Source: Corythucha ciliata
Lineage: Eukaryota; Arthropoda; Insecta; Hemiptera; Tingidae
Assembly (NCBI GenBank): GCA_038030265.1
Contig: CM075941.1
Span: 4,898,001-4,962,000 of the forward strand
Reading direction: 5' to 3'
Length of the DNA stretch: 64,000 bases
The translations under genes were made by a program, and so were the position numbers. Below the pieces are notes generated by a model that saw only the letters and a program-made list of their open reading frames with translations, was not told the origin of the DNA and did no database searches. Shown piece after piece: positions 32,019 to 42,245 of this stretch (position 1 is the first letter of the stretch; each line of letters begins with the position of its first letter).

Positions 32019-32750
32019 CTAAATGAACAAACAAAATTCATAATATTATTCATCGAGGTAATAAAATGGAATAACAATAGTCCAAACTCCGGGGTATAGT
32101 GCCGTGGGGTCGGCCCGGCCCGACTTCGGCCCGAAATAAAAATTAGAAAAAATATAAAACAGCCAAAAGCGAGTGTCCGACATAGACATTTGAAATATTT
32201 TGCAACCCTTCCCCCCCACGTTTGTCGGTCATTACCTCACGTCAACTCGTCCTCTTTCTGTCCTCTTTTTTATACCATTATGAATAAATATTAAATTTTC
32301 TTGGGTAATTCTACAACAATGCACATTTTATACTCGCCTCGTTTTATTTGTTACTTCCAGCGAGCACAGATAAATAATAGAGGGAGTGTATTAATAGAAA
32401 ATGTGATGCAAGATATGTCTCACTTCCCCCTCTCTTAGTGTCCAATTTAGGGTGTTATAAAATTATTGGTGAGGTTTTCATAACAATTGTTTGACGGATT
32501 GTTGAAGCTAATTTTCTGCAAATGTAATTTTCAGCTGGAAATCAACTGCTAAACGTCAATGTTTCCGGCAAACGCCCATACACAAGTGATTTTGGGACAT
32601 ACGTAGAGCTTACGTACTATTAGGCAGGTGCAGGTCCGATGATGATTCTCTAAAATTCATTTATTCTTTGCGGGGGTGAATCTCTGCGGGGCTAATGAGG
32701 GGGGTTGGAGGGACATTTTCATTTGAACGGCTTGTCTCGTTAAAAAAAAC
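32019..32750. other. Non-coding, no recognised gene
   Basis: Contains GGGTCGGCCCGGCCCGACTT near 32107 and A/T-rich DNA. Nothing supported. Confidence 0.5.
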
Positions 32751-32754
32751 AACA

Positions 32755-32950
32755 CTACTTCGTTGACTTAGCTCTTTCGAACCCGTATTGTGCGATATTT
32801 GACTCTTTCGGAAATCTATTTTGCGAGTTTGACTCCTTCAAAATAGGAAATCAAGGTTGGCTCATTTCAGAGCCATTCTGCTGCTATCCAAAAGAGACAG
32901 AGAGTGAGTGTCAAACCCATATTTTGTGAGACGTGCACCCCCCTACCACA
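32755..32950 (-). repeat. Degenerate array D, short block
   Basis: Units such as GACTCTTTCGGAAATCTATT and TTTTGCGAGTTTGACTCC, with spacing near 30 bp. They relate to 6050-6170 and 47870-48640. Confidence 0.55.
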
Positions 32951-33027
32951 CGTAGGAAAGGTATAATCGAGTCTTACCTCACCCCTCTTCCCAGAATAAT
33001 GTCTGGATCCGGCACTGAGCCTAAGTA

Positions 33028-33150
33028 TTAAGGCCTGGTCACACCTATCATGGACGCTTCCGATCCGACACCCGTCAAACATTGCCCCGAAAAGCCGGAT
33101 CGGTGCGGGATCGGAAAGGGGTTTCACACCTATCATACACCCTTCCGATC
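33028..33150. mobile_element. MITE-like fragment
   Basis: Starts TAAGGCCTGGTCACACCTAT. CACACCTATCAT occurs twice in direct orientation (33040 and 33126), with TTCCGATCC after each, so it looks like two half-elements in tandem. No coding sequence. Confidence 0.4.
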
Positions 33151-33284
33151 CTACTCCGACAACAAGCCTTCCAAGCCACTCCGCCCCTTAACAATCGTCG
33201 TGAGTTATCGGACATTTTAAAGTTAAGAGGGAATATTCTTCTTAGGAATATAGCAGAAAGAGATTACTAACATGCAAGAAATAC

Positions 33285-33464
33285 CTGCAATATATTCAAC
33301 GACATCTTGTATAATCCTATCCGATATTTCTCTCTCCGAAAAGTTGAATTGCAGGGATTCCTCTTCGGTTTCCATAAAATCTAATTCTACGGCAGATGGC
33401 CCCCCGCCAGACGAAATACAATAGTCATGGTCATGTTCTTGGTCTATTGCCTCGAGCGCTATTT
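33285..33464 (-). pseudogene. P-element/THAP9-like transposase, possible C-terminal exon
   Basis: On the minus strand, 180 bp open in one frame, bounded by an acceptor (TTTTCTTCTGTAG) and a donor (GCAG then GTATTTC). It encodes an acidic segment (MEFM-like; EEESLQFNFSEREISDRI) ending DVVEYIAG. An 'EYIAG' motif ahead of a splice site is typical of the late part of P/THAP9 transposases, as I recall the family. It lies on the same strand and downstream of the catalytic fragment at 34822-35130, with a 1.2-kb element between, which fits one interrupted gene. The assignment rests mainly on context and one short motif. Confidence 0.45.
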
Positions 33465-33598
33465 CTACAGAAGAAAATACAATAACTTCAATTACCGACT
33501 GTTTACCTTAGAAGTACTTGTAATCAAAAGTGGGTTCTCCAAGTTACTTTTTACTACTCACAATGGATACTTACAGCCATTACAACATGACTATACGC

Positions 33599-34812
33599 AG
33601 TGTGACAAAACATTTTGGGTAAAATTACGTACAAGTAGAGTAAAATGGTACACTCCAAAGTGTCCTACGCCGATCCGTTCCTGAGTTATGATTTTTTTTT
33701 GTCATGGGGGGAGGGGGGTTTTAATTGCTTCATTTAATTATGTTAATTGTGGGTTTTAAATGGTTTTAATTATCTAACAAGGTCTCTCATTTATACATCG
33801 GGTGTGTTTAGAATGTGAGGCTTTTGTTTTAACGACCTGGAACTTTTTAACATTTCGGACTTAGGAGCCCTGAGGATGCTAGGATCATAGCGAAACGTAG
33901 GCGAGAATAAATAATTGAAGACTTCGACGGGTGTTTTGGCTTTTTCTTCATAACTATAATAACCGGTGCTTGCTTTAAAAAATCCGCGATTATTCGGCTT
34001 ATATCGAACCATGTTCAAAAAGTGATGCCATTCTCAGGAAATGCGGAACATTTCCTTTATTATGGTGTCCACTATAATATTGCTTGAAATAATCGTCATA
34101 GCCCAGAACTCTGGCAAATTTGCCATAAAATCACGTGGCCCATAATTTGTACGTTTTGCGAAAACTCGCTGTTTTCCCAAACGGCTTCTTCTACAGACTT
34201 TCTATGCATCAAAAAACCTTCTCCATCTTCAAAGCTTTCTTTTGGCGTGTTCACATTTCATGTGAACACGCGTTTCACTGACGTTTCTCACGAAAATTTC
34301 GCGAGAATTCAGAAAAACTGTGTTTTTACAGAGCCTGGGCAATTGCCTACGTGAAGGGTGCAGGGAGATCGGCAGTAAGTGAGAACAAGATATCTTGCCA
34401 TGGATAAGATATCGTAGGCAAGCGTCATTCAATTTGACTCTCCCCTCCATTTATGCCGATCTGTATGCACCTTTCACGAATATTGTTGGTACGTAGGCAA
34501 CTGCTCATATTTTTCTGTCAAATTAATGTTTTGGAATGGGAGGACAAGATATCTTAGGAAGGAGAAGGTATCCACATGAATATATGGAAAAAATGCCACA
34601 TTTCTGGGTGATGGCGATTTTTTCATGCAATAAAATCTCCTCCCAGGAAATGTTCCGCAGTTTCTGAAAATGGCATAACTTTGTGGATTTGGCACGATAT
34701 AAGCCGAGGCATCACGGTTTTTTTGAAGCAAACGCCAGTAGCTCCGGAACGGATCGAAGATACCATTTTACTCCACTTTTGACGTAGTTTTACCCACATT
34801 TGTTGTCACACT
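33599..34812. mobile_element. Long-inverted-repeat (foldback) element within the P-like sequence
   Basis: The left end AGTGTGACAAAACATTTTGG is mirrored at the right end (complement of 34812 begins AGTGTGACAACAAATGTGGG). The inverted similarity continues: AGTAAAATGGTA and GATCCGTTCC near both ends, then GCTTATATCG (33999 and, inverted, 34700), then GCGGAACATTTCC (34043; inverted 34643), then a more diverged TTGC.TGAAA.AATCG block. The left arm carries an extra segment of about 270 bp (33690-33955). No ORF is preserved. Flanks TATA lie on both sides. The superfamily is unknown. Confidence 0.75.
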
Positions 34813-35130
34813 TATACAGATCAAATGTTTCCCATCCCAATGAACGTTCCTTCTAATAGCCATGGCGTCAAAAATCACGGCACAAAGCAAATCCGACTGC
34901 AGTTTACTTTTCTCTTTCAATGCTAGCAACACTTCTTGACTAAATCCGGGCCGGCCATCAATCGTTGCATACCAAGACGAAATGGTCTTCGCATGGGGCA
35001 AAACGGAGTTGAATGTGGCTCTGACAAAATCATACGCTTTTGGTGACAAGAAATGGAGCATTACCGCAAAATTTCTGAGAGATTCGTCGAACCAACACCC
35101 ACCGGGTGTCCGTGAGGCGGAAAATAACAC
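34813..35130 (-). pseudogene. P-element/THAP9-like transposase, catalytic fragment
   Basis: On the minus strand from 35130: LRNFAVMLHFLSPKAYDFVR, LPHAKTISSWYATIDGRPGF, then CAVIFDAMAIRRNVHWDG. This is the start of the RNase H-fold catalytic domain of P-type transposases, with the first catalytic Asp in FDAMAIR. The frame runs into the long-inverted-repeat element after about 34825, so the last 20 codons of the ORF (to 34768) are foreign. Upstream of 35130 is array A, so the THAP DNA-binding domain is absent. P transposases cut and paste DNA and use GTP as a cofactor. This is a remnant. Confidence 0.8.
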
Positions 35131-35149
35131 TGAGGCCCCTCCATAACGC

Positions 35150-35530
35150 CAGATATCGGGGTTTTCACAATTTTAGCCTGGCATTAGTGGTTTATCTCAG
35201 TTTCGGCCAAGTATAACTAGCGTTTTTTCTAGATTTTTGCCGCGAATCATGATTTTTTCTAATTTTTGCCACCAATTAGAGCTTTTACCAATTTTAACCG
35301 CGAGTCTTTGTTTTTAGCCGTGGATTACACCGCTTTTACTCCATTTCAGCCGCAAACTATCGGGTTTTTATGCATATTGTTCTACAAATTGGCGTTTTTC
35401 ACAATTTTAAATTGTGAATCAGGGCTTTTTGTCAACTTTAGCCGTGAATTACGCATTTTAACCATTTTTAGCTGCGAATTGGCGCTTAATATCTCAAATT
35501 TTGCCGATAATTATGGCCGTGTTGCCACAC
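35150..35530 (+). repeat. Degenerate array A
   Basis: Units TTTTTCTAATTTTTGCC and ACAATTTTAAATTGTGAATC, about 30 bp apart, in + orientation. The ORF 35266-35598 is a by-product. Confidence 0.8.
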
Positions 35531-35604
35531 AGAACGCCAACTGCTGCGCCGACTGGTCTGCGCAGGAAAAAACCACGACAACGTGGGCGAGGTTATAATA
35601 TAAC

Positions 35605-36914
35605 CATTGGCGGATTTTTGGGGTGGGTTTTGGGGGTTTAACCCGCCAAGAGAGACTTCTTTTACCTTTTAACAAAGGGCTGCTTGACGCGCTTTGGCTG
35701 CTTGATGATTGCAGATGATTCCTCGACCCAACTTAATTCATCCCTCGCATACAAACGCAGCCAGTAGGGCACCAACGGAGGAGCGAGGGAGGCAGCCCGT
35801 GCCAAGTCACCTGGGGGGGGGGGGAGGCGGTTTGAAATTTTACAGATGAAAAATATGTAATTGTAGGTTTTAAAGCGTTGACTAACAGCAAAATAATATT
35901 GTGACTAAGCGCTCTTTTGCCACTTAAAAATTAGGAAAAATATGCCAATCATCAATATCTGAACGCAACTCCACGGACAAAACAGAGAAACTAAGATAAC
36001 CCCAAGTTATCTTGGAGACGGCGCCCCAAATGTGCCTATTCTAAGGCCAAGTATAACGAAAAAGTGCTTCATAGTAAAAAAAAAACGAAAAAAAATCACT
36101 AATTTGAGGCTATATATGAAGAAAAATACTATGATATGCGACAATAATTGAGAAAAAGCGGTCATTTGCAGCTGTAAAATTGAGATAAAGCTGTAGTCCA
36201 TCGCTCAGCACTCCAATTCGTGGTTTCTCGAGGCAACAACAGAGCTGAAACTGAGAAAAGCGCTTATTCACATGGATAGAAGTGAAAAAAAATTGCTAAT
36301 TCACGGCTAAAACTGAGACAAACTGGTAATTCCCGCTTAAGATTAATGTAAAGCGCTTGTTCGCAGCTAAAATTGAGACGAATGTATTAAAAAGTGGCTA
36401 ATGTTGCCAAAAAGCGCACACAAATTGACGGATTTTGTGAAAATCCTTTAATTCGGAGTTGAACTTGAGTAGAAGCGGTGATTCGCAGGTGAAATTCACG
36501 GCTAAAATTCAGGAATAATTTGCAGCTAAAATGAAATGAATGAAAAAAAAAAAAACGCTAATTCACGTATCAGTTTGAGAAATCCGCTGATACATTACTA
36601 AAATTGAGAAAATATGGGTAACTCACGGTTAAAATGGAGGTAGAACACTAATGCGCATGACTAAGAAGTGAAGAAAAAGTCTTACATTGGGGGGGGGAAA
36701 CGTTAAATGGCGGCTTAAAATGAGAAACCCGCTAATTCCTGTCTAAAATCCACGTATCGCTCGGGAAAAATCGCTATTTCACGGATAACATTGAGAAAAC
36801 GCCTTGCGCTTACTCTAGATTCAAGATTGTGGCTAAAACTCAGAAAAAAAAAGAAAGAGTAAATTCAGATTTATGGTAGAGCCTATGGGAGATAAAATCC
36901 TAGATCCGCCACTG
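35605..36914. mobile_element. hAT-like non-autonomous element containing array A
   Basis: Left end CATTGGCGGATTTTTGGGG; right end, read on -, CAGTGGCGGATCTAGGATTT. Outer 8 bases AATATAAC (35597-35604) and AATATGGT (36915-36922) share the first five. The interior from about 36040 to 36870 is array A in minus orientation (for example CGCTAATTC and GCGGCTAAAATTGAGA units). There is no transposase. The G run (35815-35824) and A/T-rich DNA before the array have no gene. Confidence 0.6.
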
Positions 36915-36979
36915 AATATGGTATGGTTTTTGTTGAGCGGACCATTCCAAGCGGCGCCAGTATGCGCGGCGAGAACTTC

Positions 36980-37193
36980 TTAAAGCTATAGTTTTAGCCG
37001 CGAATTAGCGGGCTCTCTCAAATGAATCCTTTTAACTAGCGGTTTTTAGCATTTTCCCCATCAAATTGTTACAACGATTTACCGCCTTTTCTCAATTTTA
37101 GCGGTGAATTAGCGTTGTCTTCACAATACGCACGAATTGGCGATTTTTTCGCCACTAGCCAGTAACCACTGGTTTTTTCTCAATTTCAGCCAC
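36980..37193 (+). repeat. Degenerate array A
   Basis: Units TCTCAATTTTAGCGGTGAA and TTTTCTCAATTTCAGCCAC, + orientation. It is interrupted by non-LTR element 3, and the array resumes at 41153. Confidence 0.8.
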
Positions 37194-37221
37194 TTTTTTT
37201 TTTTTTCCCTACGCCGAGCGG

Positions 37222-37833
37222 TCACGGCTGTTGAGCCATTAAGAGACCTCTGGCAGCCCAATATAGCATAGATATTCTCGACCACTTGGTGTCGTCATTG
37301 GAAAAAGATTGTCGTACATCCGCAAGCTGCGGACAGTCAAAAAGGTGGGTCGAAGTCATTGGCTCTGTACTGCTGCAGAGGGAGCAGGCTGGGTCACCTA
37401 ACATCCGGAGTCTGTGGAGGTGTGCATTGAGGTAATCGTGTCCTGTGATGGTTCTGAATGCCGCAACGGATTCATGGCGGGAGAGGTCGGCATGGACACG
37501 ATTACTTGGGTTGAGGAGAGCAGCCCACTGCTTTCCCTCAGCCAAACGTTGGTGGGCTCGCCGGGCTTTGTCATTTACACCTGATTTAATAAGCGACTTT
37601 GCTGCAACAAAACTGACTGGCGCATCTGGCATGGCCGTCTGGGAGCCCTCCTTGGCTAGTGCGTCTGCACACTCGTTTCCCCAGTTGCCGACGTGAGAGG
37701 GGATCCACTGAAGAGCCACAATAGCTCCCCTCGTCAGCAGCTGCTCCAGCAGGCGCCTTCCCCTCAAAACATCCCAGGAGTCAGTCTGGCCATTGGTACA
37801 GAGGCTGACTGTATAGCTGCTTGGGAGTCGCAC
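37222..37833 (-). pseudogene. Non-LTR element 3: RNase H end and C-terminal zinc-finger-like domain
   Basis: This frame starts inside RNase H (true content from about 37800), with LQWIPSHVGNWGNECADALA (His and last Asp). It then has the tail domain FRTITGHDYLNAHLHRLRML, followed by CSLCSSTEPMTSTHLFDCP, a Cys/His pattern that ends many RNase H-bearing ORF2 proteins. The stop is about 20 bp before the poly(A), so the 3' UTR is very short. The piece is collinear with 37764-39473. Confidence 0.85.
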
Positions 37834-39473
37834 AAAATGACTGCTCGGGAAAAATCAATTCCCAGAAGCATATCAAGTGCTAGTACTACGGCACGTATTT
37901 CTCCGTCAAAATTGCTTGCAACTACACCAGCTGGAGCTGCAATGGTCCTTATTGCCGAGTACACTCCCGCACCACCATTCCGCCTTCCTCCAGTTGCTGA
38001 ACCATCAGTAAACACTCGCAACCATTCATCTTCGGGGAAGCGGGTGTGCATGGTCTCCAAGGCAAGGGATTTTAACTCGGTAGCGGGGGTGCTCTGTTTG
38101 GATACAGGCGAGGTCAACGTTAGAAAGTAGTCGGCAGTGCAGCGAGGAACCCGATCCCTAGCCGACGGGAAGGGTTCTGGGTTGAAAAGTAGGCCGGCAA
38201 GGCCATACTCTTCTCGTAGGGACTCAACCTTAGAAAGGTACGTCGTTTGAGAGAGCAAACGTTCTGCTGCAGGAGTGTAGGACTGCCAAAACCCAACGTT
38301 GTTCCTCTTTAGTCGCTCATCTAGTGCCAGGGCAGCTGATTCCCGCATCAACTTTTGCGGCTCAATTTCTGTTTGCAACTCCATTGCAGGAATTGGGGTA
38401 GACACGGCTCCACCAGTGATAATCCTTAATGCATGGTTCTGAGCAACATCGATCTTCCGAACTGCTGAATTAGAGGCGGTAACCAGAAGCTCATTTCCAT
38501 ACTCCATTGCGGGTCTCATGTAAGACTTGTAGGCCATTGCCAGCACATCCTGCCTAGCTCCCCACTTTGTGCCAGTAAGCCGCTTGAGGAGGCCCAACCT
38601 CTTGATTCCCTTCGAAGCGCTATTTTCAGCATGGGCGTTCCATGACAGCCGTGAATCCAACTTTATCCCGAGGTAGGTGGCACAGTTGCTCTGCCTCAAA
38701 ACGTCACCATCAAGCGTCAGCGAGACAGAAGGGGCCTTGGTTGATAGTGTAAAGAGCTGGAATTCAGTCTTGAGTTTGTTTACCTCCATCTCGTTGTGAG
38801 TTGCCCAGTCCGAGAGGTGTCCTAACGCAATATTCAGGGCAGACTCCAGCGCTGGAATGGAACTTGACGTTGCCCACACAACCAGGTCATCAGCATAGAG
38901 AAGCGCGTTCACTCCTGGCACAGAGGAAACTGCAGAGATCACATCATTGATCATAGTTTTAAAAAGCACTGGGCTTAGGACAGCACCCTGAGGAACACCG
39001 TTTCGGGTCTGCCTTAATGATGATGTCTCATCCTGGTAACGAACTCTGAAGAACCTCTGAGCCAGAAAAGACCTGAGTGTAGCAAATAGCCGACCACTTA
39101 GCCCCATACGGAAAAGTTTTTGTACCAGCTTCTCCCGATAAACACGATCAAAGGCGGTTTTGAAATCGACAAATACAGCGCGGGTGCTCTGCTTATGATG
39201 GAAACCATCCTTAATTTCCTGGGTTAAACGTAGGACTTGCTCCATGGTGCCCCTATGCTTCCTGAAGCCTGCCTGTTGGTCGGATAGAAGGTTGTAACAT
39301 TCAAGGTACTGCTGCAGCCACCCCAGAACCAGCCTCTCGAAGACCTTTGAGAAGACGCTTGTGAGAGCTATGGGGCGATAGCTTGCCACAGTGTCTGCAG
39401 GTTTCCCTTTTTTGAGGATGGGCACTATCTCAGCCTTTCTCCACCTGTCCGGGAAATGCTCTCTCCACAACAA
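37764..39473 (-). pseudogene. Non-LTR element 3: reverse transcriptase and RNase H start
   Basis: A 569-codon open frame. RT blocks: AEIVPILKKGKPADTVASYR, PIALTSVFSKVFERL, AVFVDFKTAFDRV (first Asp), NGVPQGAVLSPVLF, LLYADDLVVWA (Asp pair), then TYLGIKLDSRLSW (thumb). RNase H: VFTDGSATGGRRNGGAGVY (Asp), FDGEIRAVVLALDM (Glu), VILCDSQAAI (Asp). The frame ends at 37764 just past the third acidic residue, where an indel near 37800 moves it to the next frame. All RT and RNase H catalytic residues in this piece are intact. Confidence 0.9.
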
Positions 39474-41019
39474 AATTTAGGAAGGCCAATACTGTTGCCC
39501 TGGCACCCAAACCGAGCTTGACCAGAAACTCTGGCAGCAGCTCATCGGGACCAGCACTCTTACCCTTCTTAGTACGTTGCAGTGCTGACTCCAGCTCACT
39601 CATGGAGAAGTCTCCATTGAAGAGCTCATGGTCCCTCTCCTGAAGGCATGTTGGGAATGCTGCAGTTCTTGGGGCGTTGGCCTTTGTCTTTGGGCGAAAA
39701 TTTCTCACCGCTGCGTAATGTTTGCAGAAGAAATGGGCTATATCTTTATCAAAAGTGAGTGTAGCTGTGCCTTTTTTGATGGGGTTTTTCCAAGCTAGGG
39801 CGTCATTGTTCAATTTAGATATGAAACGATGTGCTCCAATGCCGTCCCTGCGAAAGTCCAGCTGTTGCAGAAAATTTCTTAATGCTGTCGTTTTGGTTGC
39901 AACAATTTCCTTCTTTAGAAGGGCTACTTTTTGCTTCAGGACGATCTGATCAGCTAGGGATCCTGATGTTCGGAAGGTCTCAGCTGCTGTATCGCGATCA
40001 ATCTTCATGGCTTCCAGGTTTTCATTCCAGAAAGGTACATAATCTTGGACCTGGCTGCGTGGCACACTCTGCAGGGCTGCCTGTAAGATGGCCTTTGTGA
40101 TTCCCTCAAGAGACTCCTCAATTTTGTTAGTCACTAGGTGGACTGTGACGAGCTGATCCGAAGCAGATGCAAACTTGGTCCAATCTGCCTTTTTGAGGTT
40201 CCACCTGGGCCTCCTTTTCTCCTTCAGAGCATATGGGCCGAGTGACTCGCTAATCAGCAAAATGCTGTAGCCAAATGCACCTGGTGGCGGGATAAGAGCA
40301 ATGGAAGTGCTTGAGGCAATTGAAGAATGGGCCAACACTGCATCTGGTTTTGATGTTGCACCGGTGTATGCCAAGAATGTGGGCTTCCCATCTGGCGTCC
40401 CAACATACTCAACCAAGTTTTCATCAATGAAGTCTTCCCAGGACTTCCCTACTGGCTCTGTGCGCCCATAGTCCCATCTAGTTGAAGGAGCGTTTATGTC
40501 CCCACAAAGGATGCAGCGCCGATCCCAAGTGTCCTCAAGCCAAGTCAGATCATGGTTATTGCGGGGAGGGTTATACACAAAAAAGAGGCGCCGATGGGTC
40601 CGCCCCTTCCACACTTTAAGCTCCACCGCCACCAGTTTGTCAGGGTCGCCCATCTCCCTCCATACGGAAAACTCCACAGTCAGGGTTGCCTTAGCAGCCA
40701 GCAGAATGCCTGACGAGCATTGGCGGCTTCTTGGCAGGGCATATGTTTGGTAGCCGTGATGCTGAAATTTTGTGATGCTGTCCGAAGCCGCTCCTGCCTC
40801 CACTACTGCAAAAACATCAACGTCCTTTTCTTTTACGTGCAGTTGGAGCTCGGAGAACTTGGCCTCAGTCAGCCCGCCAGCGTTCCAGAACAGAGTCCTC
40901 AGCGTGGCCTCGGGTCGCGATCGGGGTAGGCGGGTTCGGTGGCCTTGAGAAAGGCCGTTGAAATTGTTTGCTTGATTTCCCTGGCGGGAGTCGTTGCAGG
41001 GCCGACAGTTTCGGCTCAT
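39430..41019 (-). pseudogene. Non-LTR element 3: APE endonuclease and start of RT
   Basis: A 529-codon open frame. The endonuclease begins with TLRTLFWNAGGLTEAKF (NAGG motif), then VVEAGA (catalytic Glu position), CILCGDINAPSTRWDYG (Asp/Asn), and KPDAVLAHSS. The usual final SDH motif is replaced by GYSILLIS, so the catalytic His is missing. The linker shows VPFWNENLEAMK. The RT start ALQRTKKGKSAGPDELLPEF lies near 39600. The first ATG (41019) follows a short leader, and the N-terminus is basic (SRPEATLRT). The frame ends at 39430, overlapping the next frame by 44 bp; a single indel near 39470 explains this. It belongs to a lineage with RNase H (I, Ingi or LOA type). Confidence 0.9.
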
Positions 41020-41152
41020 GATGTCGCTATAACGTATTGGGCTGGCGTGCGGCGACAGTGAATACGTTCAGTATCCTCTCTACAGGCTGTGCAACTGCAG
41101 AGTGCAATGAGGACGTCCAGGGGCACGACGAGGACGAGTATGCATCACCCCC

Positions 41153-42245
41153 ATTTCAGCCACGAAAGTAGCGCCTCCACAAGCTACGAACTTCTCAATT
41201 TCAGCCGTGAATAAGCGATTTTTCCTAAATTTCGGCCGTGAAATCGATCTTTGCCTGGATTTACCCACGAATGATTGCCTAAATTTGACGCTCAAATTAG
41301 CGAATGAGCGCTTTTTCTCAGTTCTAGCTGCGAATTAAAGATTTTTCCTGAATTTCAGGAGCAAATTGGCGCTTTTTCTTTATAGTGCATGTGCCGTGTA
41401 TTTACATTTATATAGCTAAGAAGTAATTTTTTTTTCTCAATTTATCCGCGAATTAATGCTTTTTCTCAATTTTGGCCCCGAATGATTTTTTTCTCTCATT
41501 TTCAGTCAAGAATTTGCGATTTTTCTCAATTTCAGCCACGAAATTGCCTTCGGATGGCTGTGAATTCGCGTTTTCCCCCAATTTTACCCGCAAATTAGCG
41601 TTTTTTTTTTTTTTAATTTTAGAATCACCCGCTTTTTCATAATTTTGGTTGCGAATAAGCGATTTGTTCAGATTTAGCCATCAATGAGCGTTTTCCCCGT
41701 CAGATTTAGCCCCTAATTAGCGTTTTTCCTCAATTTTGACAGTTAAAGTACGCGCTTTTTTAACCATGAATTAGGGCGATGTTTCTCAATTTGAGCAGTG
41801 AATTATTATCGACTTCATCATGTTTAGCGTCTAAATGCCGCATTCCCTCAATTTTAGCGACGAAATGTCGATTTTTCTTTATTTCAGCACAATAATTATC
41901 GTTTTTTTTATTTATTTGAGCTGCGAATTGACGTTTTTCTCAATTTTTGCCCGCGAGTCAACATTTTTTGTCAATTTTTTCCCGTATTAACGCTCGTTTT
42001 CTTTTCTTCTTCAATTAGTTGCGAATTCGCGTTTTTCTCAATTTCAGTCGCCGAGTTGCCTCAAAAATCCGAGAGTTGGCGTTTTATCAATTCCAGCTGT
42101 GAATTAACGCTTTTTGCGCTAATTGTGGCGCTTTTTTTTATTAATTTTGGCCACGAAAGAACAATTTTTCTCGGTTGGAAGCGGGAATTAGCGTCTTTCT
42201 CAATTTCAGGCGAGAATGAGCGCTTTTCTTATTTTTGAAGAGATT
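41153..42245 (+). repeat. Degenerate array A, long block
   Basis: The clearest block of family A: repeated GCGAATTAGCG-like ends with TTTTTCTCAATTTTAGCC centres, about 35 units in + orientation and period near 30 bp. It continues the array interrupted at 37193. The ORFs inside are by-products. Confidence 0.85.

Larger units (their letters stand above)
37194..41152 (-). mobile_element. Non-LTR retrotransposon 3, near full length, with poly(A) and target-site repeat
   Basis: A T13 run at 37194-37206 is the poly(A) tail of a minus-strand element. The sequence ATTTCAGCCAC lies immediately outside both ends (37183-37193 and 41153-41163), as an 11-bp target duplication. However, the same word is common in array A, so chance is possible. 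Length 3959 bp. A single coding region has endonuclease, RT and RNase H; no ORF1 is visible before it. The 5' UTR is short (41152-41020). Confidence 0.85.
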
